Below are positions 1 to 5,559 of a stretch of DNA of 7,059 bases, in pieces. Source of the DNA: JBCCAG01 sp050330955 (GTDB taxonomy: Bacteria > Cyanobacteriota > Cyanobacteriia > CAKZMO01). The first letter of the stretch is position 1. Each line of letters opens with the position of its first letter. The notes under the pieces are model-generated. The model saw only the letters and a program-made list of their open reading frames with translations. It was not told the DNA's origin and did not search any database. The DNA lies in assembly GCA_050330955.1 (NCBI GenBank), contig JBHJHJ010000106.1, forward strand, positions 1 to 7,059, read 5' to 3'. Made by a program: the position numbers and the translations under genes.

Positions 1-2
1 TT

Positions 3-164
3 CGCAGCAGCAGTCGAGATAAGGGAGTATTGCTGTTTTACCTAGCCAGAAAAGAGAGACGCTGGGTCGTAGCAGTAACACGGCGACTGAACGGAGACGG
101 GTTTTTAGTTACGGCCTACCAAACCGATGCGATAAAAGAAGGAGAACCCCTATGGCCCAGGTAA
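3..164 (+). CDS. C-terminal fragment of a small nuclease-like protein (possible toxin), 5' end outside window
   Basis: This frame is open from the window edge to a TAA at 162-164 and encodes 53 residues. The visible end has the pattern W-V-V-A-V, then N-G-D-G-F, then V-T-A-Y-x-T-D-x-I-K-x-G-E-x-L-W. I associate that ending with small, single-domain proteins of the barnase/RelE-like nuclease type (PBECR- or DUF4258-like) that often sit beside DUF2283 genes. The family name is from memory and is uncertain. The stop lies inside the next gene, a 13-nt overlap that suggests translational coupling. Catalytic residues of such proteins lie mostly in the missing N-terminal part, so activity cannot be judged. 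Inference: it is the toxin-like partner of the DUF2283 protein. It could instead be a harmless conserved hypothetical protein. Confidence 0.55.
   Translation, partial: RSSSRDKGVLLFYLARKERRWVVAVTRRLNGDGFLVTAYQTDAIKEGEPLWPR
139..144 (+). promoter_or_regulatory. Strong Shine-Dalgarno site for the DUF2283 gene
   Basis: AAGGAG ends 7 nt before the ATG at 152, a near-ideal ribosome-binding site. It lies inside the coding sequence of the upstream partial gene, so the DUF2283 protein can be translated from the same message, by new initiation as well as by coupling. Confidence 0.75.
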
Positions 165-379
165 AAGTCTTCTACGAACCAGAGACCGAGCTACTGACCG
201 TATTCTGGCAAGCCCCCAGAAAAGAGCAAATTAGCAGCGAACTCGGGGATGGCATTATCTTGATCAAAGATTCTACAACCGGTGAACCAATTGGGCTAGA
301 AATCCTCTCCTATCGCCCTGGCGACGATCGCTTTGATGCCGTCAGCGTGGAGATGGGGCAGTTGAGTCCTGCCCAGTAG
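152..379 (+). CDS. DUF2283 domain-containing protein (antitoxin-like)
   Basis: This 75-residue protein starts V-K-V-F-Y-E-P-E-T-E-L-L-T-V-F-W. It continues with G-D-G-I-I-L-I-K-D and ends its core with P-I-G-L-E-I-L-S-Y. That order (a two-strand hairpin, an acidic 'I.L..D' strand, then 'G.EIL') is typical of DUF2283, a family of about 50-75 residues with no established biochemical function. The ATG start is supported by the AAGGAG site 7 nt upstream and by full family coverage. The gene overlaps the upstream nuclease-like gene by 13 nt, so the two form a bicistronic pair. DUF2283 genes are commonly found next to small toxin-like genes, so an antitoxin role is a reasonable inference but not shown. 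There is no signal peptide or membrane segment, so it is cytoplasmic. Confidence 0.8.
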   Translation: MAQVKVFYEPETELLTVFWQAPRKEQISSELGDGIILIKDSTTGEPIGLEILSYRPGDDRFDAVSVEMGQLSPAQ

Positions 380-412
380 ACGCGCCGCACAACACAGTTC
401 CTCACTTCACCC

Positions 413-441
413 TTCGACCACTCTCCGACCCGCCATAAACT
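413..441 (+). promoter_or_regulatory. Possible sigma70-type promoter placing the ligase start at or near +1
   Basis: TTCGAC (413-418) and TAAACT (436-441) are separated by 17 nt. The -10-like box matches TATAAT at 4 of 6 positions and ends 7 nt before the ATG at 449. If real, transcription would begin at or next to the A of the start codon, giving a leaderless message. This is a weak call from sequence alone, since the -35 match is poor. Confidence 0.25.
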
Positions 442-448
442 AGAGTGT

Positions 449-2116
449 ATGCAACGCTTCACCGCGCTCTTTCAAGCCGTAGACGCCACCACCTCCACCA
501 ACGCCAAAGTGGCAGCCCTAGAGCAGTACTTCCGCGATGAAACCCCCCGCAACGCCGTCTGGGCGCTGTACCTGCTGCTGGGCAAAACCCGCAGGCGCCT
601 GGTCACATCCCGCGTGCTGCGCGACGTATTTTTGCAGGTGTCCGACCTGCCCGAGTGGCTGTTCAAAGACTGCTACGCCCATGTCGGGGACTCGGCTGAA
701 GCGATCGCCCTGCTGCTGCCCAGCGCCAACCTGCCGGACCAAGCCCGCCTAGACCTGCCGCTGCATGAGTGGATGGAGCAGGTGATTCCCACGGTCAAAG
801 CGGCGGAGACCGACGAGGAACTGAAGCAGCTGATCGTTACCTGGTGGTCGTCTCTAGAAGGCTTCGAGGTATTTGTGCTCAACAAGGTGCTCACCGGGGC
901 GTTTCGGGTGGGGGCTTCCGGCAAGCTGGTGATTCGCGCCCTATCTCAGGCTTACGAGCTGCCGGAGCCCGTGGTGACTCACCGGCTGATGGGGGACTTT
1001 GAGCCCACTGAAGACTTCTTTGCGCAGTTGGTCAGCCAGTCCGCCACCGAAACCGCCCCCAGCCAGCCCTACCCCTTCTTTTTGGCCTCCCCCATTGACG
1101 AGGAAAAGTTCGCCACCGAAGACTTCTCCCGCTGGCGGGCGGAGTGGAAGTGGGACGGCATTCGGGCGCAGATTATTGCTCGGGCCGGAGAGGTGTTCAT
1201 CTGGTCGCGGGGGGAGGATTTGGTTACTCACCAGTTTCCGGAGCTGGCGGAGGACTTTGCCCAGATGCCCGACGGCACCGTGGTCGATGGGGAAGTCTTG
1301 TGCTGGGAAGCGGGCAGCGCCGGGCCAATGAACTTCAATGCCCTACAGAAGCGGCTGGGGCGCAAGCGGGTGTCGAAGAAAGTGATGGCGGAGAACCCGG
1401 TGCAGTTTATGGCCTACGACCTGCTAGAGCACGAGGGAACCGATATTCGGGAAAAGCCGCTGGGCGATCGCCTCTCCCTGCTCCAGCAGGTGATGGCTGA
1501 TGCGCCGCTAGAGCGGGCCATGCGGTCGGAGGGCTACAGCTTTGAGAGTATGGAAGCGATGAATGCGCTGCGGACGCGATCGCACCAGGAAGGGGCCGAG
1601 GGGCTAATGCTGAAGGCGCTGGACAGCCCCTACCTGGTGGGGCGCAAGCGGGGCTACTGGTGGAAGCACAAGGTGGAGCCGATGACCCTGGATGCGGTGC
1701 TGATCTACGCCCAGGCGGGCAGCGGCAAGCGGGCCAACCTGTTCACTGATTACACCTTTGCGTTATGGCAGGAGAAGCAGGGGCAAGAAAAGGAGGAGCA
1801 AGAGCAGACGGGGCAAGAGAGGGAGCTGGTTACCTTCACAAAAGCCTACTCCGGGCTGGATAACGAAGAAATTGAAAAGCTGGACCGCTGGATTCGCCGC
1901 CACACCACTGAGCGCTTCGGCCCCGTGCGCAGCGTCACGCCCACCCATGTATTTGAAATTGGCTTCGAGGGCATCGCCAAGTCCAGCCGCCACAAGTCGG
2001 GCATTTCGGTGCGGTTTCCCCGGATTCTGCGGTGGCGGCACGATAAGCCTATTGAGGAAGCGGATACCCTGGAGGCGGCGATCGCGCTGCTGGAGGACTA
2101 CGAGGCGCGGGGGTAA
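449..2116 (+). CDS. ATP-dependent DNA ligase, cisplatin damage response (PP_1105-like) family
   Basis: The 555-residue protein would seal nicks in DNA through a lysyl-AMP intermediate. The N-terminus (F-x-A-L-F-x-A-V-D-A-T-T-S-T-N-A-K) is the signature opening of the bacterial ligase family linked to cisplatin response, usually about 530-560 residues, so the ATG at 449 is right. Residues 1-200 form the helical DNA-binding region. The nucleotidyltransferase domain follows with motif I K234-W-D-G (adenylated lysine), motif III V-D-G-E (279-282), motif IIIa (F-M-A-Y-D), motif IV E-G-L-M-L-K (384-389) and motif V W-K-H-K (405-408). The OB domain ends with K-S-G and R-F-P-R-I-L-R-W (about 516-529). 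A Glu/Gln/Lys-rich stretch at 441-459 looks like an insertion into a normally short OB-fold loop. The family often sits with a DEXH helicase and a metallo-beta-lactamase exonuclease; neither is here. No clear Shine-Dalgarno site precedes it. Confidence 0.93.
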   Translation: MQRFTALFQAVDATTSTNAKVAALEQYFRDETPRNAVWALYLLLGKTRRRLVTSRVLRDVFLQVSDLPEWLFKDCYAHVGDSAEAIALLLPSANLPDQARLDLPLHEWMEQVIPTVKAAETDEELKQLIVTWWSSLEGFEVFVLNKVLTGAFRVGASGKLVIRALSQAYELPEPVVTHRLMGDFEPTEDFFAQLVSQSATETAPSQPYPFFLASPIDEEKFATEDFSRWRAEWKWDGIRAQIIARAGEVFIWSRGEDLVTHQFPELAEDFAQMPDGTVVDGEVLCWEAGSAGPMNFNALQKRLGRKRVSKKVMAENPVQFMAYDLLEHEGTDIREKPLGDRLSLLQQVMADAPLERAMRSEGYSFESMEAMNALRTRSHQEGAEGLMLKALDSPYLVGRKRGYWWKHKVEPMTLDAVLIYAQAGSGKRANLFTDYTFALWQEKQGQEKEEQEQTGQERELVTFTKAYSGLDNEEIEKLDRWIRRHTTERFGPVRSVTPTHVFEIGFEGIAKSSRHKSGISVRFPRILRWRHDKPIEEADTLEAAIALLEDYEARG

Positions 2117-2221
2117 GCTCGCCCGCAGCCCCGGAAAGACTGTGCGTTGGGTAAACGGCTCACAGGGTAAAACCCACCCCTATCCGGTTCGGTCCTATAC
2201 ACCCATCCCTTTAGTCGGCTC

Positions 2222-2240
2222 CGATACAGTGTAAGTATCG
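2222..2240 (+). promoter_or_regulatory. Inverted repeat upstream of the DUF760 gene (possible operator or 5' hairpin)
   Basis: CGATAC and GTATCG form a perfect 6-bp dyad around a 7-nt spacer, ending 28 nt before the ATG at 2269. The position suits a repressor site over a promoter or a small leader hairpin. No regulator can be named. A dyad of this size can arise by chance. Confidence 0.3.
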
Positions 2241-2268
2241 CAGCTACAGTCATCGAGGTTTGGTGAGC

Positions 2269-2604
2269 ATGAAAGATACTTCAAACTCTACAGAAAGCTT
2301 TTTCGCGAAGCAAGCAGGCTCAGACAACGAGCTGATGCAGTATGTAAAGACCCTAACCCCTGAATCAATCGCCCGGCTCTCTCAGCCCGATGCTGACGTG
2401 CGCAAGATGATGGAGCAGACGCTGCACAGCATGCTTGGCGCACTGCCGCCCCAGCATTTTGATGTCACCATTCAGACGAGCCGCGAGAATCTAGGTCAGC
2501 TTTTGGCTTCGGCCATGATGAATGGCTATTTCATGCGGGCAGCGCAGCAGCGCATGACCATGGAAAAGTCCTTTGCGCCCACGACAGGCGATATCGAAGA
2601 ATAG
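2269..2604 (+). CDS. DUF760 domain-containing protein
   Basis: A 111-residue soluble protein matching DUF760, a family of cyanobacteria and plant chloroplasts without an established enzymatic activity. Recognisable parts are L-M-Q-Y-V-K-T-L-T-P-E-S-I-A-R-L-S near residues 20-40, a middle segment ending L-G-A-L-P-P-Q-H-F-D-V-T-I, and the hallmark S-R-E-N-L-G-Q-L-L-A-S-A-M-M-N-G-Y-F-M-R-A-A-Q near 72-95. It is predicted mostly helical, with no signal peptide or membrane span. I chose the ATG at 2269; in-frame GTG (2263) and TTG (2260) codons are alternatives, with GAGG at 2254-2257 better spaced for the ATG than for the TTG. The gene ends before a strong terminator and begins 152 nt after the ligase stop, so it is probably its own transcription unit. 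From memory, plant members have been discussed as Clp protease substrates; whether that applies here is unknown. Confidence 0.85.
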   Translation: MKDTSNSTESFFAKQAGSDNELMQYVKTLTPESIARLSQPDADVRKMMEQTLHSMLGALPPQHFDVTIQTSRENLGQLLASAMMNGYFMRAAQQRMTMEKSFAPTTGDIEE

Positions 2605-2634
2605 CCTTATTTACATCTGAAATTTGCTGGATAA

Positions 2635-2672
2635 TCAGCCCAAGGCGATCGCCCTGGGCTGATTTTGTTTTT
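2635..2672 (+). terminator. Rho-independent terminator after the DUF760 gene, with HIP1 in the stem
   Basis: TCAGCCCA (2635-2642) pairs perfectly with TGGGCTGA (2655-2662). After one A/C mismatch the stem continues through the self-complementary GGCGATCGCC (2644-2653). TTTTGTTTTT follows directly (2663-2672). It begins 31 nt after the DUF760 stop. The long GC-rich stem and T tract are textbook features of an intrinsic terminator and should insulate the rhodopsin gene from upstream transcription. Confidence 0.85.
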
Positions 2673-2989
2673 ACCTACTTGAGATCTCAGCCTTGCCTTA
2701 GAGGGCCATGGAAGCATGGAGAACTAAAGTCTATGCATTTAGTCTAGTACTTGTAAAGAAAGATTACGTTAGTATCAAAAGCGTATTGCTTCAAGACGTC
2801 GGTCAAGAGAAGGCTCTTGCGTGCTGGTCACCGCCCAGCCATTGCGACGGTAATTCTCTAAGCAGTGCAGCTCCTGCATCAGCACAGATTTTACCGACGA
2901 AATGTCTGTAGCGGGCTCAAATGACATAGTACCTGGCTTAGGAAAGCCTTTTCTTGAGCGATATCCGTGCGTTCATTCAGGTAATAATC
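2673..2989 (+). other. Rhodopsin upstream region, no convincing gene
   Basis: This stretch of about 317 bp is less GC-rich than the flanking genes. It contains a 10-bp palindrome TGAGATCTCA (2680-2689), a hairpin CAAGAG-AAGG-CTCTTG (2804-2819) and a hairpin GGCTT-AGGA-AAGCC (2935-2948) followed by TTTTCTT. An open frame at 2708-2911 has no recognisable family and no convincing ribosome site. No well-spaced -35/-10 pair stands out. The rhodopsin promoter and any light or redox control must lie here, because a terminator closes the upstream unit. Confidence 0.5.
2935..2954 (+). promoter_or_regulatory. Small leader hairpin with T tract just before the rhodopsin gene
   Basis: GGCTT (2935-2939) and AAGCC (2944-2948) form a perfect 5-bp stem closing an AGGA tetraloop, followed by TTTTCTTG. 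The AGGA in the loop is also the only Shine-Dalgarno-like sequence in front of the alternative TTG start at 2954. The stem is short, so it may have no function. If functional, it could act as a weak attenuator or hide the ribosome site. Confidence 0.25.
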
Positions 2990-3811
2990 ATGACACTGGC
3001 AGCGATTCCTGCTGAGCTTTCCACGGCTCAATTTAATATTGTCTACAACTCGTTTTCCTTCTGCATTGCCACAATGGCAGCGGCTGCGCTTTTCTTCTTC
3101 AACTCAAGGGCTCAGGTGGCTGAGAAATATCGCCCTGCGCTGCTAATTACTGCGCTCGTCGTGACTATCGCGGGATACCACTACTTCCGGATCTTCAACG
3201 CGTGGGACGAAGCCTATGCCCTGAAAGACGGGTTCTATGCCGCTACTGGCGCCTCCTTCAATGACGCTTATCGCTACGCAGACTGGATTTTGACGGTACC
3301 GCTCCTGCTGATCGAGGCGGTTTCGGTACTTGCATTAGCCCCGGAAGTATCCCGCTCTTTGATTACAAAACTTGTGGCTGCGGCGCTCGTGATGATTATC
3401 ACTGGGTATCCCGGTGAGATCTCTGACGACCTCACTACGCGGCTCATCTGGGGAACTGTGAGCACGATTCCGTTTGCCTACATTGTCTACGTGCTCTGGG
3501 CTGAGCTGGGTAAATCTCTAGATCGACAGCCTGAAGAGGTGAAGGGTCTCGTGAAGAGTTTGCGTCTGCTTCTGCTCCTCTCCTGGGGGGTATATCCCAT
3601 CGCTTACCTGCTTCCAGCCCTAGGCATAACGGGCGCGGCGGCTACGGTTGGGGTGCAAGTCGGCTACACCGTTGCTGATGTATTGGCTAAGCCCATCTTT
3701 GGACTCTATATCTTTGCGATCGCTCGGGCTAAGACGCGGGCAGATGAGAGCGACGGTGTTACTGAAGGCGCACCGGCCCAGCCCAACATGGAAACGTCTT
3801 TGAGCAGCTAG
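2990..3811 (+). CDS. Microbial rhodopsin, Gloeobacter rhodopsin/xanthorhodopsin-like light-driven proton pump
   Basis: The 273-residue seven-helix membrane protein binds retinal and is predicted to pump protons outward. Helices lie near residues 15-37, 49-69, 93-116, 122-141, 150-172, 189-211 and 216-246. Key residues: Schiff-base lysine K234 with D230 in helix G, counterion D98 in R-Y-A-D-W, T102, donor-position E109 (a D-T-E motif), H64 as the counterion histidine, and retinal-pocket W199/Y202/P203. L106, at the colour-tuning site, suggests green absorption. G155 matches the glycine that opens the carotenoid-binding window in Gloeobacter rhodopsin. All these positions differ from my recalled Gloeobacter numbering by exactly 23. 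I prefer the ATG at 2990 (AGG 8 nt upstream); a TTG at 2954 would add 12 residues. The C-terminal 25 residues are a polar tail. It stands alone, with no retinal- or carotenoid-synthesis gene nearby. Confidence 0.95.
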   Translation: MTLAAIPAELSTAQFNIVYNSFSFCIATMAAAALFFFNSRAQVAEKYRPALLITALVVTIAGYHYFRIFNAWDEAYALKDGFYAATGASFNDAYRYADWILTVPLLLIEAVSVLALAPEVSRSLITKLVAAALVMIITGYPGEISDDLTTRLIWGTVSTIPFAYIVYVLWAELGKSLDRQPEEVKGLVKSLRLLLLLSWGVYPIAYLLPALGITGAAATVGVQVGYTVADVLAKPIFGLYIFAIARAKTRADESDGVTEGAPAQPNMETSLSS

Positions 3812-3836
3812 GCGTCTGCTGTTTTCTTTCTTGTTT
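3803..3836 (+). terminator. Possible weak terminator at the rhodopsin stop codon
   Basis: AGCAG (3803-3807) can pair with CTGCT (3816-3820) around an 8-nt loop that contains the TAG stop. A T-rich run (GTTTTCTTTCTTGTTT, 3821-3836) follows. The 5-bp stem is short, but stem plus T tract right after the gene is the expected layout for an intrinsic terminator. Confidence 0.4.
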
Positions 3837-3852
3837 AGACGGGTGAAAGTAC

Positions 3853-3917
3853 AGATTCCTGGAATCTGGCAACTATGTGGAGCAGTTTTGGCTTTGCGTT
3901 GAAGATTCCAGGGATTT
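3853..3917. repeat. Long imperfect inverted repeat in the convergent intergenic region
   Basis: Positions 3853-3867 can pair with 3903-3917 over 15 positions, including a perfect 10-bp core CCTGGAATCT/AGATTCCAGG and two G-T wobbles, around a 35-nt loop. It lies between the rhodopsin (+) and the beta-helix protein gene (-), so it could form a hairpin in either transcript. There is no strong T tract on either side, so calling it a bidirectional terminator would be inference. Confidence 0.45.
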
Positions 3918-3926
3918 TGCCGCGAT

Positions 3927-3952
3927 CGCTCACGACATCTCAATGTTGAGCG
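3927..3952. repeat. Second inverted repeat, overlapping a HIP1 site
   Basis: CGCTCA (3927-3932) and TGAGCG (3947-3952) form a perfect 6-bp dyad around 14 nt, about 84 nt downstream of the stop of the minus-strand beta-helix gene. The left arm overlaps the HIP1 octamer at 3922-3929. It has no T tract. The role is unknown and a chance origin is possible. Confidence 0.3.
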
Positions 3953-4035
3953 GTGGAGCAAGCTTTGCAGGCGATCGCTTTACGGGGTGGATGATTTTGG
4001 GGTGACGATGCCACACATTCTTGGTCACGATATCT

Positions 4036-5559
4036 CTAATGGATTTGCTGCACCTCAGCCCTCAACCCATGGCTTGCCAGCTGCCGCTGCATTTGTCCGG
4101 CATTTTCCGATCGCTGATACGCTCCCGCCTGCATCACCGCTCTGCCATTGACGCGGGTGATAAACGCCCCAGGCGCGATCGCCCTCACCTGGGCCTGTGC
4201 CTGTGCGTTGTCCGCCACGACCACGACGCGGTAGCGGGGCTGTGAATACGATGCGCCACCAGACGCTGATACCGTCGCCCGTCCCCCTACGTGACCAATG
4301 GGAACACGGGCCGCAGGAACGGGCAGCAGATTCGCGCTGCGCTGAGGTCTAGACTGCGGTGGATTGGGGAGTGCAGCGTTCTGCTGGACTGATACGCGCC
4401 TTGCAACAGCAGGACGCTCCCCTGTGCCTGTCCGTATGGCTGGCGGTGCAGCGGCTCGCAGCGTAGCGGCTGGTGGCGTAACCGCAGGCGGTGTGGAAGA
4501 GGTCGGTGCAGGAGCGGGCAGTGCAGCGGATGCCATCGAGCGCTCTGGAAGCGGGGCGACCGCGATCGCGCTATTGAAATCCACTCGGCCAGCGGTGCGG
4601 TCGGGGGGAGACCCGGTTAAAAACTCGTTACCCGCCGCAGCAATAATTTGGGTTGAGGCCTGGGCATTGATGGCATATTGGCCATTGCCGCGAAACTGAT
4701 TGCGCCCTGGTTGACCCTGGGTTCCCAGGTCGGGCTGGGCCTGGGCAATGGTGACCACGCCGTCATGCTGATTTTGCATAATGTGGTTGTCTCGCAAGAC
4801 GGGGCGGGCCTGCCCTTGAACCACTACGCCAGAGCGGTTGCCGCTGATGTGGTTTTGCAGCAGTCGCGGGTTGGCCTGGTCGCCTATGGTGAGGCCATAA
4901 CCTGTATCCTCGATGCGGTTGAGCTGAACGAGGGGGGCCGCTGTGTCCAGCACCGATAGGCCGCTGCCCTGGTTTTGGTAAAAGCGGCTGTGGCGGATGG
5001 CAGGGTGACTGCCGCCGCTGATGGCAATGCCGCTCTGCTGGCTGCCCCAGAATAAGCAGTTGCTTACCGTCGGGGTGCCCTGCTCAATCCACAGCCCATG
5101 GCCGCTGTCATTCGACAGGGTGAGTCCGTTGAGCACAGCCCTACCCGAGGCGATCGCCGTCGCGTTCTGACGGCCCCCCATATCGCTCACAAAAGTGCCG
5201 CCACCGTAAATCACGACGCCGTCACCGTAGCCTGCACCGTTGCCCTCTAGCCGCACCCCGTCGGGAATCTGCAGGGGAAATTGCTCCCCGCTCTCGCGGC
5301 TGTAGCGCCCTGGCGCAAGGTGAATCGTTGTCCCTGGCGTAGCGATCGCCAGCGCTTGGGTAATGGTCTTCAGGGGGGTGGCTTCACCGCCAGCGGCGCG
5401 ATCGCCTCCCTCGGTGGGATGAACAAACAGCTCTGAGGCTTGGGTCGCAGCCTCGACCGCTTGAGGAGCGGGTTTCGCCGCTGCAGCGATCGCGCCGGTT
5501 GCCCCAAAAGACGCCAGCATCACCCAAACTCCGCCAGCCCATAACCAAAATCGCCCCAT
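4036..5559 (-). CDS. Exported DUF1565/parallel beta-helix protein with SPOR-like C-terminal domain
   Basis: The 507-residue protein begins with a signal peptide (residues 1 to about 27: a short basic start, a hydrophobic core, then A-I-A-A-A). Residues 45-130 match DUF1565: F-V-H-P, T-P-L-K-T-I-T-Q-A-L, and G-T-T-I-H-L-A-P-G-R-Y-S. Residues 140-300 contain about five or six coils of 22-23 residues with the recurring pattern S-G-(L/I/V)-x-(I/V) ... (V/A/L)-x-x-(N/S)-x-(F/I), a right-handed parallel beta-helix. Residues 336-440 are a Pro/Ala/Ser-rich, probably disordered linker. The last 65 residues (443-507), Y-R-V-V-V to H-G-L-R-A-E-V, with G-A-Y and a two-strand/helix pattern, look like a SPOR domain, which in other proteins binds peptidoglycan stripped of stem peptides. 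Inference: an envelope protein tethered to cell-wall glycan; the beta-helix ligand is unknown. It lies 95 nt downstream of sufS on the same strand. Confidence 0.85.
   Translation of the reverse strand: MGRFWLWAGGVWVMLASFGATGAIAAAAKPAPQAVEAATQASELFVHPTEGGDRAAGGEATPLKTITQALAIATPGTTIHLAPGRYSRESGEQFPLQIPDGVRLEGNGAGYGDGVVIYGGGTFVSDMGGRQNATAIASGRAVLNGLTLSNDSGHGLWIEQGTPTVSNCLFWGSQQSGIAISGGSHPAIRHSRFYQNQGSGLSVLDTAAPLVQLNRIEDTGYGLTIGDQANPRLLQNHISGNRSGVVVQGQARPVLRDNHIMQNQHDGVVTIAQAQPDLGTQGQPGRNQFRGNGQYAINAQASTQIIAAAGNEFLTGSPPDRTAGRVDFNSAIAVAPLPERSMASAALPAPAPTSSTPPAVTPPAATLRAAAPPAIRTGTGERPAVARRVSVQQNAALPNPPQSRPQRSANLLPVPAARVPIGHVGGRATVSASGGASYSQPRYRVVVVADNAQAQAQVRAIAPGAFITRVNGRAVMQAGAYQRSENAGQMQRQLASHGLRAEVQQIH

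Noticed and set aside
537..1500. Open frames in other phases and on the - strand within the ligase gene
   Set aside because: They are low-complexity Cys/Pro/Arg- or Gly/Ala-rich translations caused by GC-rich codons, while the ligase frame contains all the expected motifs.
1758..2234. A 158-codon + strand frame overlapping the ligase 3' end and running past its stop
   Set aside because: It is extremely Arg/Ser/Pro-rich, typical of a frame-shifted GC-rich gene. The ligase frame reaches its normal C-terminus, so there is no frameshift to explain.
2210..2238. Promoter for the DUF760 gene (TTTAGT, 17 nt, AAGTAT)
   Set aside because: Both boxes match the consensus poorly, so I do not list it as a feature.
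2708..2911. A 67-codon open frame on the + strand between the DUF760 gene and the rhodopsin
   Set aside because: It has no recognisable family, no convincing ribosome site and mixed composition. It looks like the rhodopsin leader rather than a gene.
3620..3961. A 113-codon open frame on the - strand over the rhodopsin 3' end
   Set aside because: Most of it is antisense to the strongly supported rhodopsin gene, and the translation (rich in R and S, no pattern) resembles no protein.
4364..4959. Two + strand open frames (4364-4699 and 4678-4959) inside the beta-helix gene
   Set aside because: They are antisense to the Pro/Ala linker and beta-helix coils. High GC makes long antisense frames common, and the true protein on the - strand has clear domains.
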